From the NCBI RefSeq assembly GCF_040373385.1, contig NZ_JBDXXH010000013.1, positions 1-64,000 of the forward strand: a stretch of DNA of 64,000 bases. The letters are read 5' to 3'. Below are positions 34,131 through 42,307 of the stretch, piece after piece (the stretch's first letter is position 1; every line of letters starts with the position of its first letter). The notes beneath the pieces were generated by a model. It searched no databases and was not told where the DNA came from. It saw only the letters and a program-made list of their open reading frames with translations. The translations under genes were made by a program, and so were the position numbers. The DNA is from Nitratidesulfovibrio sp. (GTDB taxonomy: Bacteria > Desulfobacterota > Desulfovibrionia > Desulfovibrionales > Desulfovibrionaceae).

Positions 34131-34922
34131 ATGCCCCCCGCCATCACCGGCCTTGTGCTCACCTACAACGGCGAACGCCTGCTCGACAGGTGCCTCGCCT
34201 CGCTGTCCTTCTGCGACAGGGTTCTGGTGGTCGATTCCTTCAGTACCGACCGTACCGTGGACATGGCCCGCGCGGCCGGGGCAGAAGTCGTCCAGCGCAC
34301 GTGGGAAGGGCCGGGCCCGCAGTTCCGCCACGCCCTCTCGCTCATCGACACCGAATGGGTGTTCAGCCTGGACCAGGACGAAATCTGCACCGAAGAACTG
34401 CGCGAAAGCGTGCTGGCCGCAGTGCGCGCGCAGGTGCGCGGGGGCGAGGGCAGCCATGCCGCCAAGGCTGGCCACTGGGTACCCCGGCGCTCGTGGTACT
34501 ACGACCGGTTCATGGAGCACAGCGGCTGGTACCCGGACTATCTGCTGCGGCTGTTCCGCCCCGCCCACATGGATGTGCACGTCTCCGGCGCGCACTATTC
34601 GTTCCACCCCAGGGGCGAAACGGGCCGCCTGCGCGGCGACATCCTGCACTACCCGTACGACAGCTTTCGCCAGCACCTGGACAAGATCAACTCGTACGCC
34701 CAGCAAGGCGCGGACGACCTGCGCGCCAAGGGGCGGCAGGGCGGCGTGGCCGTGGCCACGGCGCACGGCCTGGCCCGGTTCCTGAAACTGTACGTGGTCA
34801 AGCTGGGCTTTCTGGATGGCCGGGCGGGCTTCATCAACGCGGCGCACGGGGCCTTCTATGCCTTTCTGAAGTACATCCGGGTGCGCGAGGGCAACTGGGG
34901 CGCACCCTTCGACCATCACTAG
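34131..34922 (+). CDS. Glycosyltransferase family 2 (WaaE/KdtX-like)
   Basis: 263 residues. GT-A fold start ITGLVLTYNGERLLDRCLAS, VLVVDSFSTDRT, and FSLDQDEICTEEL supplying the DxD-like metal site. The WYYDRFMEHSGWYPDYLLRLFRP segment and C-terminal helix are typical of the LPS core glucosyltransferase WaaE group. Transfers a sugar to lipid A core or a related glycan at the cytoplasmic membrane (inference). AGGAC before ATG 34131. Confidence 0.88.
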   Translation: MPPAITGLVLTYNGERLLDRCLASLSFCDRVLVVDSFSTDRTVDMARAAGAEVVQRTWEGPGPQFRHALSLIDTEWVFSLDQDEICTEELRESVLAAVRAQVRGGEGSHAAKAGHWVPRRSWYYDRFMEHSGWYPDYLLRLFRPAHMDVHVSGAHYSFHPRGETGRLRGDILHYPYDSFRQHLDKINSYAQQGADDLRAKGRQGGVAVATAHGLARFLKLYVVKLGFLDGRAGFINAAHGAFYAFLKYIRVREGNWGAPFDHH

Positions 34923-35017
34923 ACGCACGGCGACACTGCGGCGATGCCGCCAACGCCCCGCGAACGACCACGAATTCACGACGACGCAACATACAACCAC
35001 CATACCGAGGGACGGAC

Positions 35018-35734
35018 ATGAGCGAACTCCGCTACAAGCGCGTGCTGCTCAAGCTCAGCGGCGAAGCCCTGGCGGGCGAAAACAAGTTCGGTATTGACCC
35101 CCAGACTGTTTCGAAGATATGCGAGGAAATCGCCGAGGTTGTCGACATGGGCCTGCAAGTGGCGCTTGTCATCGGCGGCGGCAACATCTTCCGCGGCCTC
35201 TCCTCGTCCGCCAAGGGCATGGACCGCTCATCGGCCGACTACATGGGCATGCTGGCCACGGTGCTCAACGCGCTGGCCGTGCAGGACGCCCTGGAAAAGA
35301 TCGGCCATCCCACGCGGGTGCTTTCGGCCATCACCATGCAGGAAGTCTGCGAGCCGTACATTCGCCGCCGGGCCGACAGGCACCTGGAAAAGGGCCGCGT
35401 GGTCATCTGCGCGGCAGGCACCGGCAACCCCTACTTCACCACCGACACGGCGGCCGCGCTGCGCGGCATGGAACTGAAGTGCCAGGCCATCATCAAGGCC
35501 ACCAAGGTCGACGGCGTCTATGACAAGGACCCCATGAAGCATGACGACGCCGTGATGTTCCGCAGCCTCGGCTACGTCGAAACGTTGCAGCGCAAGCTCG
35601 GCGTCATGGACTCCACGGCCATCACCCTGGCCATGGAAAACGACGTGCCCATCATCGTCTGCAACATGTTCAAGGGCAGCATCAAGCGCGTGGTCATGGG
35701 CGAAGACGTCGGAACCATCGTACACGGAGGCTAA
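35018..35734 (+). CDS. pyrH: UMP kinase
   Basis: 238 residues. RVLLKLSGEALAG, VIGGGNIFRG, ADYMGMLATVLNALA, GTGNPYFTTDTAAALR, KATKVDGVYDKDP. Phosphorylates UMP to UDP; cytoplasmic hexamer. GAGGGACGG before ATG 35018. Followed 6 bp later by frr, a conserved pairing. Confidence 0.98.
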   Translation: MSELRYKRVLLKLSGEALAGENKFGIDPQTVSKICEEIAEVVDMGLQVALVIGGGNIFRGLSSSAKGMDRSSADYMGMLATVLNALAVQDALEKIGHPTRVLSAITMQEVCEPYIRRRADRHLEKGRVVICAAGTGNPYFTTDTAAALRGMELKCQAIIKATKVDGVYDKDPMKHDDAVMFRSLGYVETLQRKLGVMDSTAITLAMENDVPIIVCNMFKGSIKRVVMGEDVGTIVHGG

Positions 35735-35740
35735 CCCCTT

Positions 35741-36301
35741 ATGGATATGGATACCATTCTTCTCGATGCCGAAGAGCGCATGGAAAAGGCCCTCGGCGCA
35801 CTGGACCGCGAATTCGCCAAGCTGCGCACCGGCCGCGCCTCCACCTCTCTCGTGGACAACATCAAGGTGGACTACTACGGCACCCCCACGCCCATCAGCC
35901 AGTTGGCGTCCGTCAGCGTGCCCGACAGCCGCACCCTGACCATCCAGCCGTGGGACCGTTCGGCCTTTTCGCTGGTGGAAAAGGCCATCATGAAGTCGGA
36001 CCTTGGCCTGAACCCGGTCAACGACGGCAAGATCATCCGCATCTCCATCCCGCCGCTGACCGAGGAACGCCGCAAGGACCTCGTCAAGGTGGCCCGCAAG
36101 TACACCGAAGAAGCCAAGGTGGCCGTGCGCAACGTGCGCCGCGATGCCAACGACGCCCTGAAGAAGCTGGAAAAGGGCAAGGATATTTCCGAGGACGACG
36201 TGCGCAAGTCCACCGACGACGTGCAGAAGCTGACCGACCGCTTCGTGGCCAAGTCGGACGAGAAGTGCACGGCGAAGGAAAAGGAAATCATGGAGCTTTA
36301 G
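35741..36301 (+). CDS. frr: Ribosome recycling factor
   Basis: 186 residues, normal length. RRF signature: RTGRASTSLVDNIKVDYYGT, LTIQPWDRSA, IRISIPPLTEERRKDLVK, VRNVRRDANDALK. Splits post-termination ribosomes with EF-G. GGAGG lies ten bases before ATG 35741; a second in-frame ATG at 35747 could be used. Confidence 0.98.
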   Translation: MDMDTILLDAEERMEKALGALDREFAKLRTGRASTSLVDNIKVDYYGTPTPISQLASVSVPDSRTLTIQPWDRSAFSLVEKAIMKSDLGLNPVNDGKIIRISIPPLTEERRKDLVKVARKYTEEAKVAVRNVRRDANDALKKLEKGKDISEDDVRKSTDDVQKLTDRFVAKSDEKCTAKEKEIMEL

Positions 36302-36469
36302 GAAACGGCCTCCGAACGGCTTGCGCATGTTCGGTCGCACGGAATGATTCCACATGGCCGGTCGCGCCCGCAGCAGTCCCGCCCCGCACACGCGGTTGGA
36401 CGGACGGGTGGGCGGACCGGCCATGGCGCATATGACGCGGAGGCATCGCCCGCGTACCAGAGGCTTATC

Positions 36470-37222
36470 GTGAACAACGCTTCCACGGCGGGGTCCCCCC
36501 TGCCGGAAACTCTTGCGCCAGACACCCTGCCCCGCCACGTGGCCATCATCATGGACGGCAACGGGCGCTGGGCCACCCAGCGCGGCCTTTCACGCAGCGA
36601 CGGCCACCGTGCGGGCACCGAGGCAGCCAGGGCCATCGTCACCGAATGCCGCACCCTGGGCATACCCCACCTGACCATGTACACCTTCTCCAAGGAAAAC
36701 TGGGGGCGCCCCGGTGCCGAGGTGAAGTTTCTGTTCGAGCTGCTGGTGGACTTCCTGCGCGAGGAGTTGCCCAACCTCGTCAAGCGCGACATCCGGCTGT
36801 CCGTGTTCGGCCAACTGGCCGACCTGCCGTTGGCCGCGCGCAAGGCGCTGGAGCACGCCATCTCCCGCACCGCCGCCTGCACCACCATGCGCCTGAACCT
36901 TGCGCTCAACTACTCCGCCCGCGACGAAATCCTCATGGCCTGCCGCGCCCTGGCCGCCGAGGGCCTGCCCCCGGATGCCATCACCGAGCAAGCCTTTGCC
37001 GCGCGGCTGTGGACCACGGGCCAGCCCGACCCGGACCTGGTCATCCGTACCAGCGGCGAAGTGCGCATCAGCAATTTTCTGCTCTACCAGAGCGCCTACA
37101 GCGAATTCCACTTCACCGACACCCTCTGGCCAGACTTCACCCCAGAGCATTTCCGCGCCGCCCTGCGCGATTACGCCGGACGGCAACGCCGCTTCGGCAA
37201 AACGGAGGCAACCCCCGCGTGA
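36470..37222 (+). CDS. uppS: Undecaprenyl diphosphate synthase
   Basis: 250 residues from a GTG at 36470, preferred because AGAGG lies six bases upstream and homology starts about 20 residues later. Motifs: HVAIIMDGNGRWA with the catalytic Asp, GHRAGTEAAR, FSKENWGRP, NLALNYSARDE, and RTSGEVRISNFLLYQSAYSE. Makes the C55 lipid carrier for peptidoglycan and LPS. Overlaps cdsA by 4 bp. Confidence 0.97.
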   Translation: MNNASTAGSPLPETLAPDTLPRHVAIIMDGNGRWATQRGLSRSDGHRAGTEAARAIVTECRTLGIPHLTMYTFSKENWGRPGAEVKFLFELLVDFLREELPNLVKRDIRLSVFGQLADLPLAARKALEHAISRTAACTTMRLNLALNYSARDEILMACRALAAEGLPPDAITEQAFAARLWTTGQPDPDLVIRTSGEVRISNFLLYQSAYSEFHFTDTLWPDFTPEHFRAALRDYAGRQRRFGKTEATPA

Positions 37223-38025
37223 CCCCGGCATCTCCCCACTTCCAACGCGTCGTCACCGGCACGGCCCTTGCCGCCCTGCTTACCGTGGGCCTTGCCATGG
37301 GCGGCTGGGTGCTGCTGGTCATGGTGGTGGCCGTGGCCAGCCTGGCCCTGCTGGAATTCTACACCATGTTCTGGCCCGGCAACGCCCGCCTGCCCCTGAA
37401 GGCCGCAGGCATGGCCCTTGGTGCCGCCGTACTGGCGGCAGGCCACATGGACCGCCCGTGGATGGTGCTGGGCTGCATCGCCGCCGCCTTCCTGGTGGGG
37501 GCCGTGGGCTTTCTGCTCGCCTGGGGCAACGGCGATGACGACTGCCGCTTCACCGAAGGCCAGGTGCTGGCGGCGGGCATCCTGTACGTGCCCGTGCTGC
37601 TGCTGCCCGCCCTGCACTTCAACCGCTGGGAACAGCTGGTGGTCGTGCTGGCCGCCGTCATCTCCGACACCGGCGCCTATTTCATCGGCACCTGGTTCGG
37701 CAAGGCCCGCATCTGGCCGCGCGTCAGCCCCAAGAAAAGCTGGGTCGGCAGCCTTGGCGGCCTTGCCCTGTGCGTGCTCGCCTGCACCGGCGTCGGCGTT
37801 GCCGCAGGTACCGCCCCGTGGTGGGCCTTTGCCCTGCTGGGCGGCCTGCTGAACGTGGCCTCGCAACTGGGCGACTTTTTCGAATCCGCCCTCAAGCGCA
37901 CCCTCGGCGTCAAGGATTCCGGCACCCTGCTGCCCGGCCACGGCGGCCTGCTCGACCGCATCGACAGCCTGCTCTTTGTCGTGCCCGCCTATGCTGCCCT
38001 GGATTCGGTGTTTCCGTTCTTTTAA
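37219..38025 (+). CDS. cdsA: Phosphatidate cytidylyltransferase
   Basis: 268 residues from a GTG in the GTGA overlap with uppS; GGAGG precedes it. About seven to eight membrane helices, SDTGAYFIGTWFGKA, SPKKSWVGSLGG, and the family signature KRTLGVKDSGTLLPGHGG followed by LDRIDSLLF. Converts phosphatidate and CTP to CDP-diacylglycerol. The first long hairpin of the 38-kb cluster begins 9 bp after its stop. Confidence 0.97.
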   Translation: MTPASPHFQRVVTGTALAALLTVGLAMGGWVLLVMVVAVASLALLEFYTMFWPGNARLPLKAAGMALGAAVLAAGHMDRPWMVLGCIAAAFLVGAVGFLLAWGNGDDDCRFTEGQVLAAGILYVPVLLLPALHFNRWEQLVVVLAAVISDTGAYFIGTWFGKARIWPRVSPKKSWVGSLGGLALCVLACTGVGVAAGTAPWWAFALLGGLLNVASQLGDFFESALKRTLGVKDSGTLLPGHGGLLDRIDSLLFVVPAYAALDSVFPFF

Positions 38026-38033
38026 TGTTTGTC

Positions 38034-38130
38034 GGGGGAGAGGAAGGAACCTTTTGAAGCGACAGCCGTCGGCGAGTCTTCGAGCCATACGGATGACGAC
38101 AGCAGAGCTAAAGGTTCCTTCCTCTCCCCC
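38034..38130. repeat. Long inverted repeat IR1 with conserved core
   Basis: Perfect 21-bp arms at 38034-38054 and 38110-38130 (left arm begins GGGGGAGAGGAAGG) enclosing 55 bases. The loop holds a core that is shared with IR3: CAGCCGTcGGCGAGTC..CGAGCCaTACGGATG, itself able to fold (CCGT/ACGG, GGC/GCC). Starts 9 bp after cdsA. Confidence 0.9.
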
Positions 38131-38138
38131 GCACCCCC

Positions 38139-38221
38139 TCTCCATCCTCCCAAACTTTTCAGTTGAAAAACCGTTGCCGCCATACCCATTGAAAAGTTTG
38201 GTGGAAAGGGGGATGGGGGTC
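38139..38221. repeat. Imperfect inverted repeat IR2
   Basis: Perfect 12-bp inner arms CCAAACTTTTCA (38150-38161) and TGAAAAGTTTGG (38190-38201), with imperfect outward continuation of pyrimidine- and purine-rich strands (CTCTCCATCCT against AAGGGGGATGGGG). The 28-base loop lacks the core seen in IR1 and IR3. Confidence 0.8.
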
Positions 38222-38324
38222 CGGGGGAAGGGGGAAAACCACTTTTGCGGCAGCCGTTAGGCGAGTCACCGAGCCTTACGGATGGCGACCGCAACGCGAA
38301 AAGTGGTTTTCCCCCTTCCCCCGG
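38221..38324. repeat. Long inverted repeat IR3 with conserved core
   Basis: Perfect 26-bp arms at 38221-38246 and 38299-38324 (left arm begins CCGGGGGAAGGGGG) enclosing 52 bases. The loop core CAGCCGTtaGGCGAGTC..CGAGCCtTACGGATG matches IR1, with a compensating internal stem CCGTtAGGC/GCCTtACGG. Arm sequence is not the IR1 arm. Ends about 40 bp before the next gene. Confidence 0.9.
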
Positions 38325-38365
38325 AATAGCTCCAGACACGCCGCAACTCGCATACTTTACACCCC

Positions 38366-39859
38366 ATGCAACGACACGAGACACTTGACCTGGAAGATTT
38401 CGAAGCTCTGCTGCACCGGGCGGCGACCATGATCGCGGACCGGGTGGAGCGCATCGGCCCGTGCGCCGAGGGTCCGGTGGTGCACCCGGCCACGTTCGAC
38501 GAACTGGCGGCCCTGATTCCGTCCGACTGGCCGGAGGCGGGCGCGGGGGCGCACGCGGTGCTGGACGACGTGGCGCGGTGCATAGAGCCGTACGCCACGC
38601 GCATCGGGCATCCGCGCTTTCTGGCATGGATAACCACCAGCCCGGCCCCGGCGGGTACGCTGGGCGACATCGTGTGCACGGGGCTGAACCAGGCACCGCT
38701 GTCGTTCAAGGGCGGCCCTGCGGCCACGGTGCTGGAGCACGTGGTCATCGGCTGGCTGGCCCGGCTGTTCGGCCTGCCGGAAGCGGTCGGTGCCGCAGGC
38801 GGTGCGGACGGCGCGGGCGGCACCATCGTGTCCGGCGGCACCATGGCCAACCTGATGGGCCTGACCGTGGCGCGGCACACGCACTTTCCGGAGGCGGCCA
38901 CCAAGGGGCTTGCGGGCATCGGACGCACCCCGGTGCTGTACGTTTCCGACCAGGGGCACATGTCCATCGAGCGTTCCGCGGTGTTGCTGGGCCTGGGCGC
39001 GGACAACGTGCGCGCCATCCCGTCCGACGCGGACAACCGCATGGACGTGGCGGCCCTGCGCACGGCCATCGCCACGGACCGGAAGGCGGGCCTGGCCCCG
39101 TTCTGCGTGGTGGCCCAGGCCGGCTCGGTGACCACCGGCGCGGTGGACCCGCTGCCGGAGATTGCCGACATATGCGCCGCCGAAGGTTTGTGGTTCCATG
39201 TTGACGCGGCTTACGGCGGCGCGGCCATGCTGACGGAAGAAGGCCGCGCGCTGCTGGCTGGCATCGACCGGGCGGACTCCATTTGCGTGGACCCGCACAA
39301 ATGGTTCTTCATCCCGCTGGAATGCGGGGTGACCCTGTTCCGCAGCAGGGCGCAGCAGATTGCCACGTTCCGGGCGCGCGCCTCGTACCTGGGCGAGGAG
39401 AATCCGCACGACCTCAAGAACACCACCTTCATCCTCAGCCGCGCCAACCGCGCGCTGAAGGTGTGGTTTGCCTTCCGCACCTACGGGCGCGAGCGGCTGC
39501 GGCGCATCGTGACGCGCAACATGGAACTGGCCCGGCTCTTCCGCGACCTGTGCGCCGCCTCGCCGGAATGGCGGGTGCTGGCCCCGGTGCAACTGTCCAT
39601 CGCCTGCGCGCGCTACGTGCCGCAGGGCGATGGCTGGACCGAGGAACAGGTGGACCGCTTGCAGGTGCGCCTGTTGGAACGGCTGGAGGCATCGGGCGAA
39701 GGGTTCCTGACCCCGGCCATGGTGCGCGGTCGGGCCGGGGTGCGCCTGTGCGTGGCCAATCACCGCACCTCCGAGGCCGACATCCGCCTGCTGTTCGACC
39801 TCATGACCACGCTTGGCCGCGAGCTTGCGGCGCAGGGCTTCCAGACCCCGCAGGTTTAG
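38366..39859 (+). CDS. PLP-dependent group II decarboxylase-like enzyme
   Basis: 497 residues, aspartate-aminotransferase fold type I. HPRFLAWITTSPAPAGTLGD at the N-terminus, IVSGGTMANLMGL, FHVDAAYGGAAML, and Schiff-base Lys in VDPHKWFFIPLECG identify the aromatic-amino-acid/glutamate decarboxylase group. Substrate not determinable. No Shine-Dalgarno before ATG 38366, which follows the hairpin cluster closely. It runs in the same direction as dxr, 37 bp downstream. Confidence 0.9.
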   Translation: MQRHETLDLEDFEALLHRAATMIADRVERIGPCAEGPVVHPATFDELAALIPSDWPEAGAGAHAVLDDVARCIEPYATRIGHPRFLAWITTSPAPAGTLGDIVCTGLNQAPLSFKGGPAATVLEHVVIGWLARLFGLPEAVGAAGGADGAGGTIVSGGTMANLMGLTVARHTHFPEAATKGLAGIGRTPVLYVSDQGHMSIERSAVLLGLGADNVRAIPSDADNRMDVAALRTAIATDRKAGLAPFCVVAQAGSVTTGAVDPLPEIADICAAEGLWFHVDAAYGGAAMLTEEGRALLAGIDRADSICVDPHKWFFIPLECGVTLFRSRAQQIATFRARASYLGEENPHDLKNTTFILSRANRALKVWFAFRTYGRERLRRIVTRNMELARLFRDLCAASPEWRVLAPVQLSIACARYVPQGDGWTEEQVDRLQVRLLERLEASGEGFLTPAMVRGRAGVRLCVANHRTSEADIRLLFDLMTTLGRELAAQGFQTPQV

Positions 39860-39896
39860 CCCCGCCAGCATACGGCGGAAAGGGAAGAACACGGGC

Positions 39897-41246
39897 ATGA
39901 TCCGCTACATTTCGCGCATGCCGGACCGGGCCTGGGAAGACCATGCGCCGCGCACGGTGGCCCTGCTGGGCAGCACCGGCTCCATCGGCACCAGCGCGCT
40001 GAAGGTCATCGAGGCGCATCCCGGCCTGCTCCGTGTTGCCGCGCTGGCCGGTGCGCGCAACGTGCGCCTGCTGGCCGAACAGGCCACCCGCCACCGCCCC
40101 GCGCACCTCGGCGTGCTGGACGAGGCGGGCGCGGCAGAACTGCGCGCGCTGCTGCCCTCCGGGTACGCGCCGGACATCCACGTGGGGCCGGCAGGGTACG
40201 CCACGCTGGCCGCCCTGCCGGACGCCTCCACGGTGCTGTCCGCCCAGGTGGGGGCCGCCGGGCTGCGGGCCACGGTGGCGGCGGCGCAAGCGGGCAAGGT
40301 GATCTGCCTCGCCAACAAGGAATCGCTGGTGCTGGCGGGCGCGCTCATCAGGCAGATTTGTACGGAAACGGGCGCGGTGGTGCTGCCCGTGGATTCGGAA
40401 CACAACGCCGTGTTCCAGGCCCTGCGCGTGCACGACGCCTTGCGGGGCGGGGGGCAGGCGCCCGATGTCGTGCGCCGGATCATTCTTACCGCGTCGGGCG
40501 GCCCGTTCCGGGGGCGCGACCGGGCCTTCCTGTCCACGGTCACCCGCGAGCAGGCCCTGAATCATCCCAACTGGTCCATGGGCGCAAAGATCACCATCGA
40601 TTCCGCAACGCTGATGAACAAGGGGCTGGAGGTCATCGAGGCCTACCACCTGTACGGGGTGGCCCCGGACGCCATCGAGGTGGTGGTGCACCCGCAGTCC
40701 ATCGTGCATTCGCTGGTGGAATACGCCGACGGCTCGCAGATCGCCCATCTGGGCACGCCGGACATGCGCATTGCCATTGCCTACTGCATGGCCTGGCCGC
40801 ACTGCGTGGACACCGGGGTGGCTCCGCTGGACCTGGTGCGGGCGGGCAGCTTGACCTTCGAGGCCCCCGACTTATCCTCTTTCCCGTGCCTTGCGCTGGC
40901 GCGACGCGCGCTTGCGAGCGAGGCGCGCACACCCGGCGGGGCGGGCCTGCCCGTGGTGCTCAACGCCGCCAACGAGGCAGCAGTAGAGCTTTTCCTGCAC
41001 GGGTGCATCGGGTTCATGGACATTCCCGCGCTCATCGAACGGGCGCTGGACGCCCATCAGGCCAAACCGGCAGACACCACCGGAGCGGCAGACACCGATC
41101 CGGCAGGCGCGGTGGCTCGCGCCAATGCAGAGATATACATGCCGATGCACGACATCGACCACATAGAGGCGCTCGACGCCGCAACCCGCCGCCGCGTGCG
41201 CCACTGGGCAGACGCGGTCGGCACGCAAGGAACGGGTAACGCATGA
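39897..41246 (+). CDS. dxr: 1-deoxy-D-xylulose 5-phosphate reductoisomerase
   Basis: 449 residues. NADPH-binding ALLGSTGSIGTSALKVIEAHP, CLANKESLVLAG, metal/substrate VLPVDSEHNAVFQ, ILTASGGPFRG, and NHPNWSMGAKITIDSATLMNKGLE. Second step of the MEP isoprenoid pathway, feeding UppS. Longer than usual (about 400) because of a 25-residue Ala/Thr/Asp insertion near the C-terminus (QAKPADTTGAADTDP). Start ATG 39897 after AGGGA; overlaps rseP by 4 bp. Confidence 0.97.
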   Translation: MIRYISRMPDRAWEDHAPRTVALLGSTGSIGTSALKVIEAHPGLLRVAALAGARNVRLLAEQATRHRPAHLGVLDEAGAAELRALLPSGYAPDIHVGPAGYATLAALPDASTVLSAQVGAAGLRATVAAAQAGKVICLANKESLVLAGALIRQICTETGAVVLPVDSEHNAVFQALRVHDALRGGGQAPDVVRRIILTASGGPFRGRDRAFLSTVTREQALNHPNWSMGAKITIDSATLMNKGLEVIEAYHLYGVAPDAIEVVVHPQSIVHSLVEYADGSQIAHLGTPDMRIAIAYCMAWPHCVDTGVAPLDLVRAGSLTFEAPDLSSFPCLALARRALASEARTPGGAGLPVVLNAANEAAVELFLHGCIGFMDIPALIERALDAHQAKPADTTGAADTDPAGAVARANAEIYMPMHDIDHIEALDAATRRRVRHWADAVGTQGTGNA

Positions 41247-42307
41247 GCAGCTTCCTTTCGGTCCTCCTGGTCCTTGGCGGCCTGATATTCTTCCACGAAC
41301 TCGGGCATTTCCTGATAGCACGGCTGTTCGGCATCGGCGTGCAGACCTTTTCGCTGGGCTTTGGCCCGCGCCTGTTCGGCTGGCGCGGCGGCCAGACCGA
41401 CTACCGGCTGTCGCTGGTGCCGCTGGGCGGCTACGTGTCGCTGGTGGGCGAAAGCGATGACGCGGAACTGCCAGAGGGCTTCGAAAAACGCCACAGCTTC
41501 ACCCTGCGCCCGGCGTGGCAGCGGCTGCTGGTCATTGCCGCCGGGCCGGTATTCAACCTGCTGCTGGCGTGGTTCATCTACTGGGGGCTGTTCTGGGCGC
41601 ACGGGCAGTTCCAACTGGCCCCGGAAGTTGGCCGGGTGCAGCCGGAAAGCCCCGCCGCCATCGCGGGCGTGGCCCCCGGTGACCGCATCCTGTCCATCGG
41701 CGGCAAGCCCGTGCAGTGGTGGGACGATGTGGCCGGGTCCATCGTGGCCAGCGAGGGCCGCGAACTGGCCATCGCCATCGACCGCAACGGCACGGCCCTG
41801 ACCCTGAACGTCCAGCCCGAGGTGCGCAGCCGCAAGACCATCTTCGGCGAGGACGAGCACACCTGGCTCATCGGCATCCAGGCATCCGGCCGCACCGTGT
41901 CCCTGCCGCTGGACGGCACCTCGGCCATGAAGGCCGGGCTGGACCAGACCTGGCGAATGATCGTCATCACCGGCCAGAGCGTGCAGAAGATCTTCGAGCG
42001 GGTGGTGCCGCTGGATTCGGTGGGCGGCCCCATCATGATCGCCCAGATGGTCAGCGAACAGTCGCGCCAGGGGCTGGACAGCGTGCTGGCCCTCACCGCG
42101 CTGATCAGCATCAACCTGGGGCTGCTGAACCTGCTGCCCATACCCGTGCTGGACGGCGGGCACATCATCTTCCTAACCATGGAAATGGTCATGCGCCGCC
42201 CGGTCAATGCCCGCCTGCGCGAGGTGACCAGCCGCATCGGCCTGGCCTTCCTGCTGGCCCTGATGCTGCTGGCCACCTACAACGACATCGTGCGGAACCT
42301 GCAATGA
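41243..42307 (+). CDS. rseP: Site-2 intramembrane metalloprotease
   Basis: 354 residues, M50 family. Zinc motif HELGH at 18-22 in the first membrane helix, one PDZ domain (about 110-185; SPAAIAGVAPGDRILSIGGK), and the LDG motif in NLLPIPVLDGGHI. Cleaves membrane anti-sigma factors and leftover signal peptides. ATGA overlap with dxr and with tsaB (GCAATGA), so dxr-rseP-tsaB is one translationally coupled unit. Confidence 0.96.
   Translation: MSSFLSVLLVLGGLIFFHELGHFLIARLFGIGVQTFSLGFGPRLFGWRGGQTDYRLSLVPLGGYVSLVGESDDAELPEGFEKRHSFTLRPAWQRLLVIAAGPVFNLLLAWFIYWGLFWAHGQFQLAPEVGRVQPESPAAIAGVAPGDRILSIGGKPVQWWDDVAGSIVASEGRELAIAIDRNGTALTLNVQPEVRSRKTIFGEDEHTWLIGIQASGRTVSLPLDGTSAMKAGLDQTWRMIVITGQSVQKIFERVVPLDSVGGPIMIAQMVSEQSRQGLDSVLALTALISINLGLLNLLPIPVLDGGHIIFLTMEMVMRRPVNARLREVTSRIGLAFLLALMLLATYNDIVRNLQ

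Noticed and set aside
38055..38109. tRNA-like gene in the IR1 loop
   Set aside because: TTCGAGCC recalls a T-loop, but there is no acceptor stem, anticodon stem or proper length.
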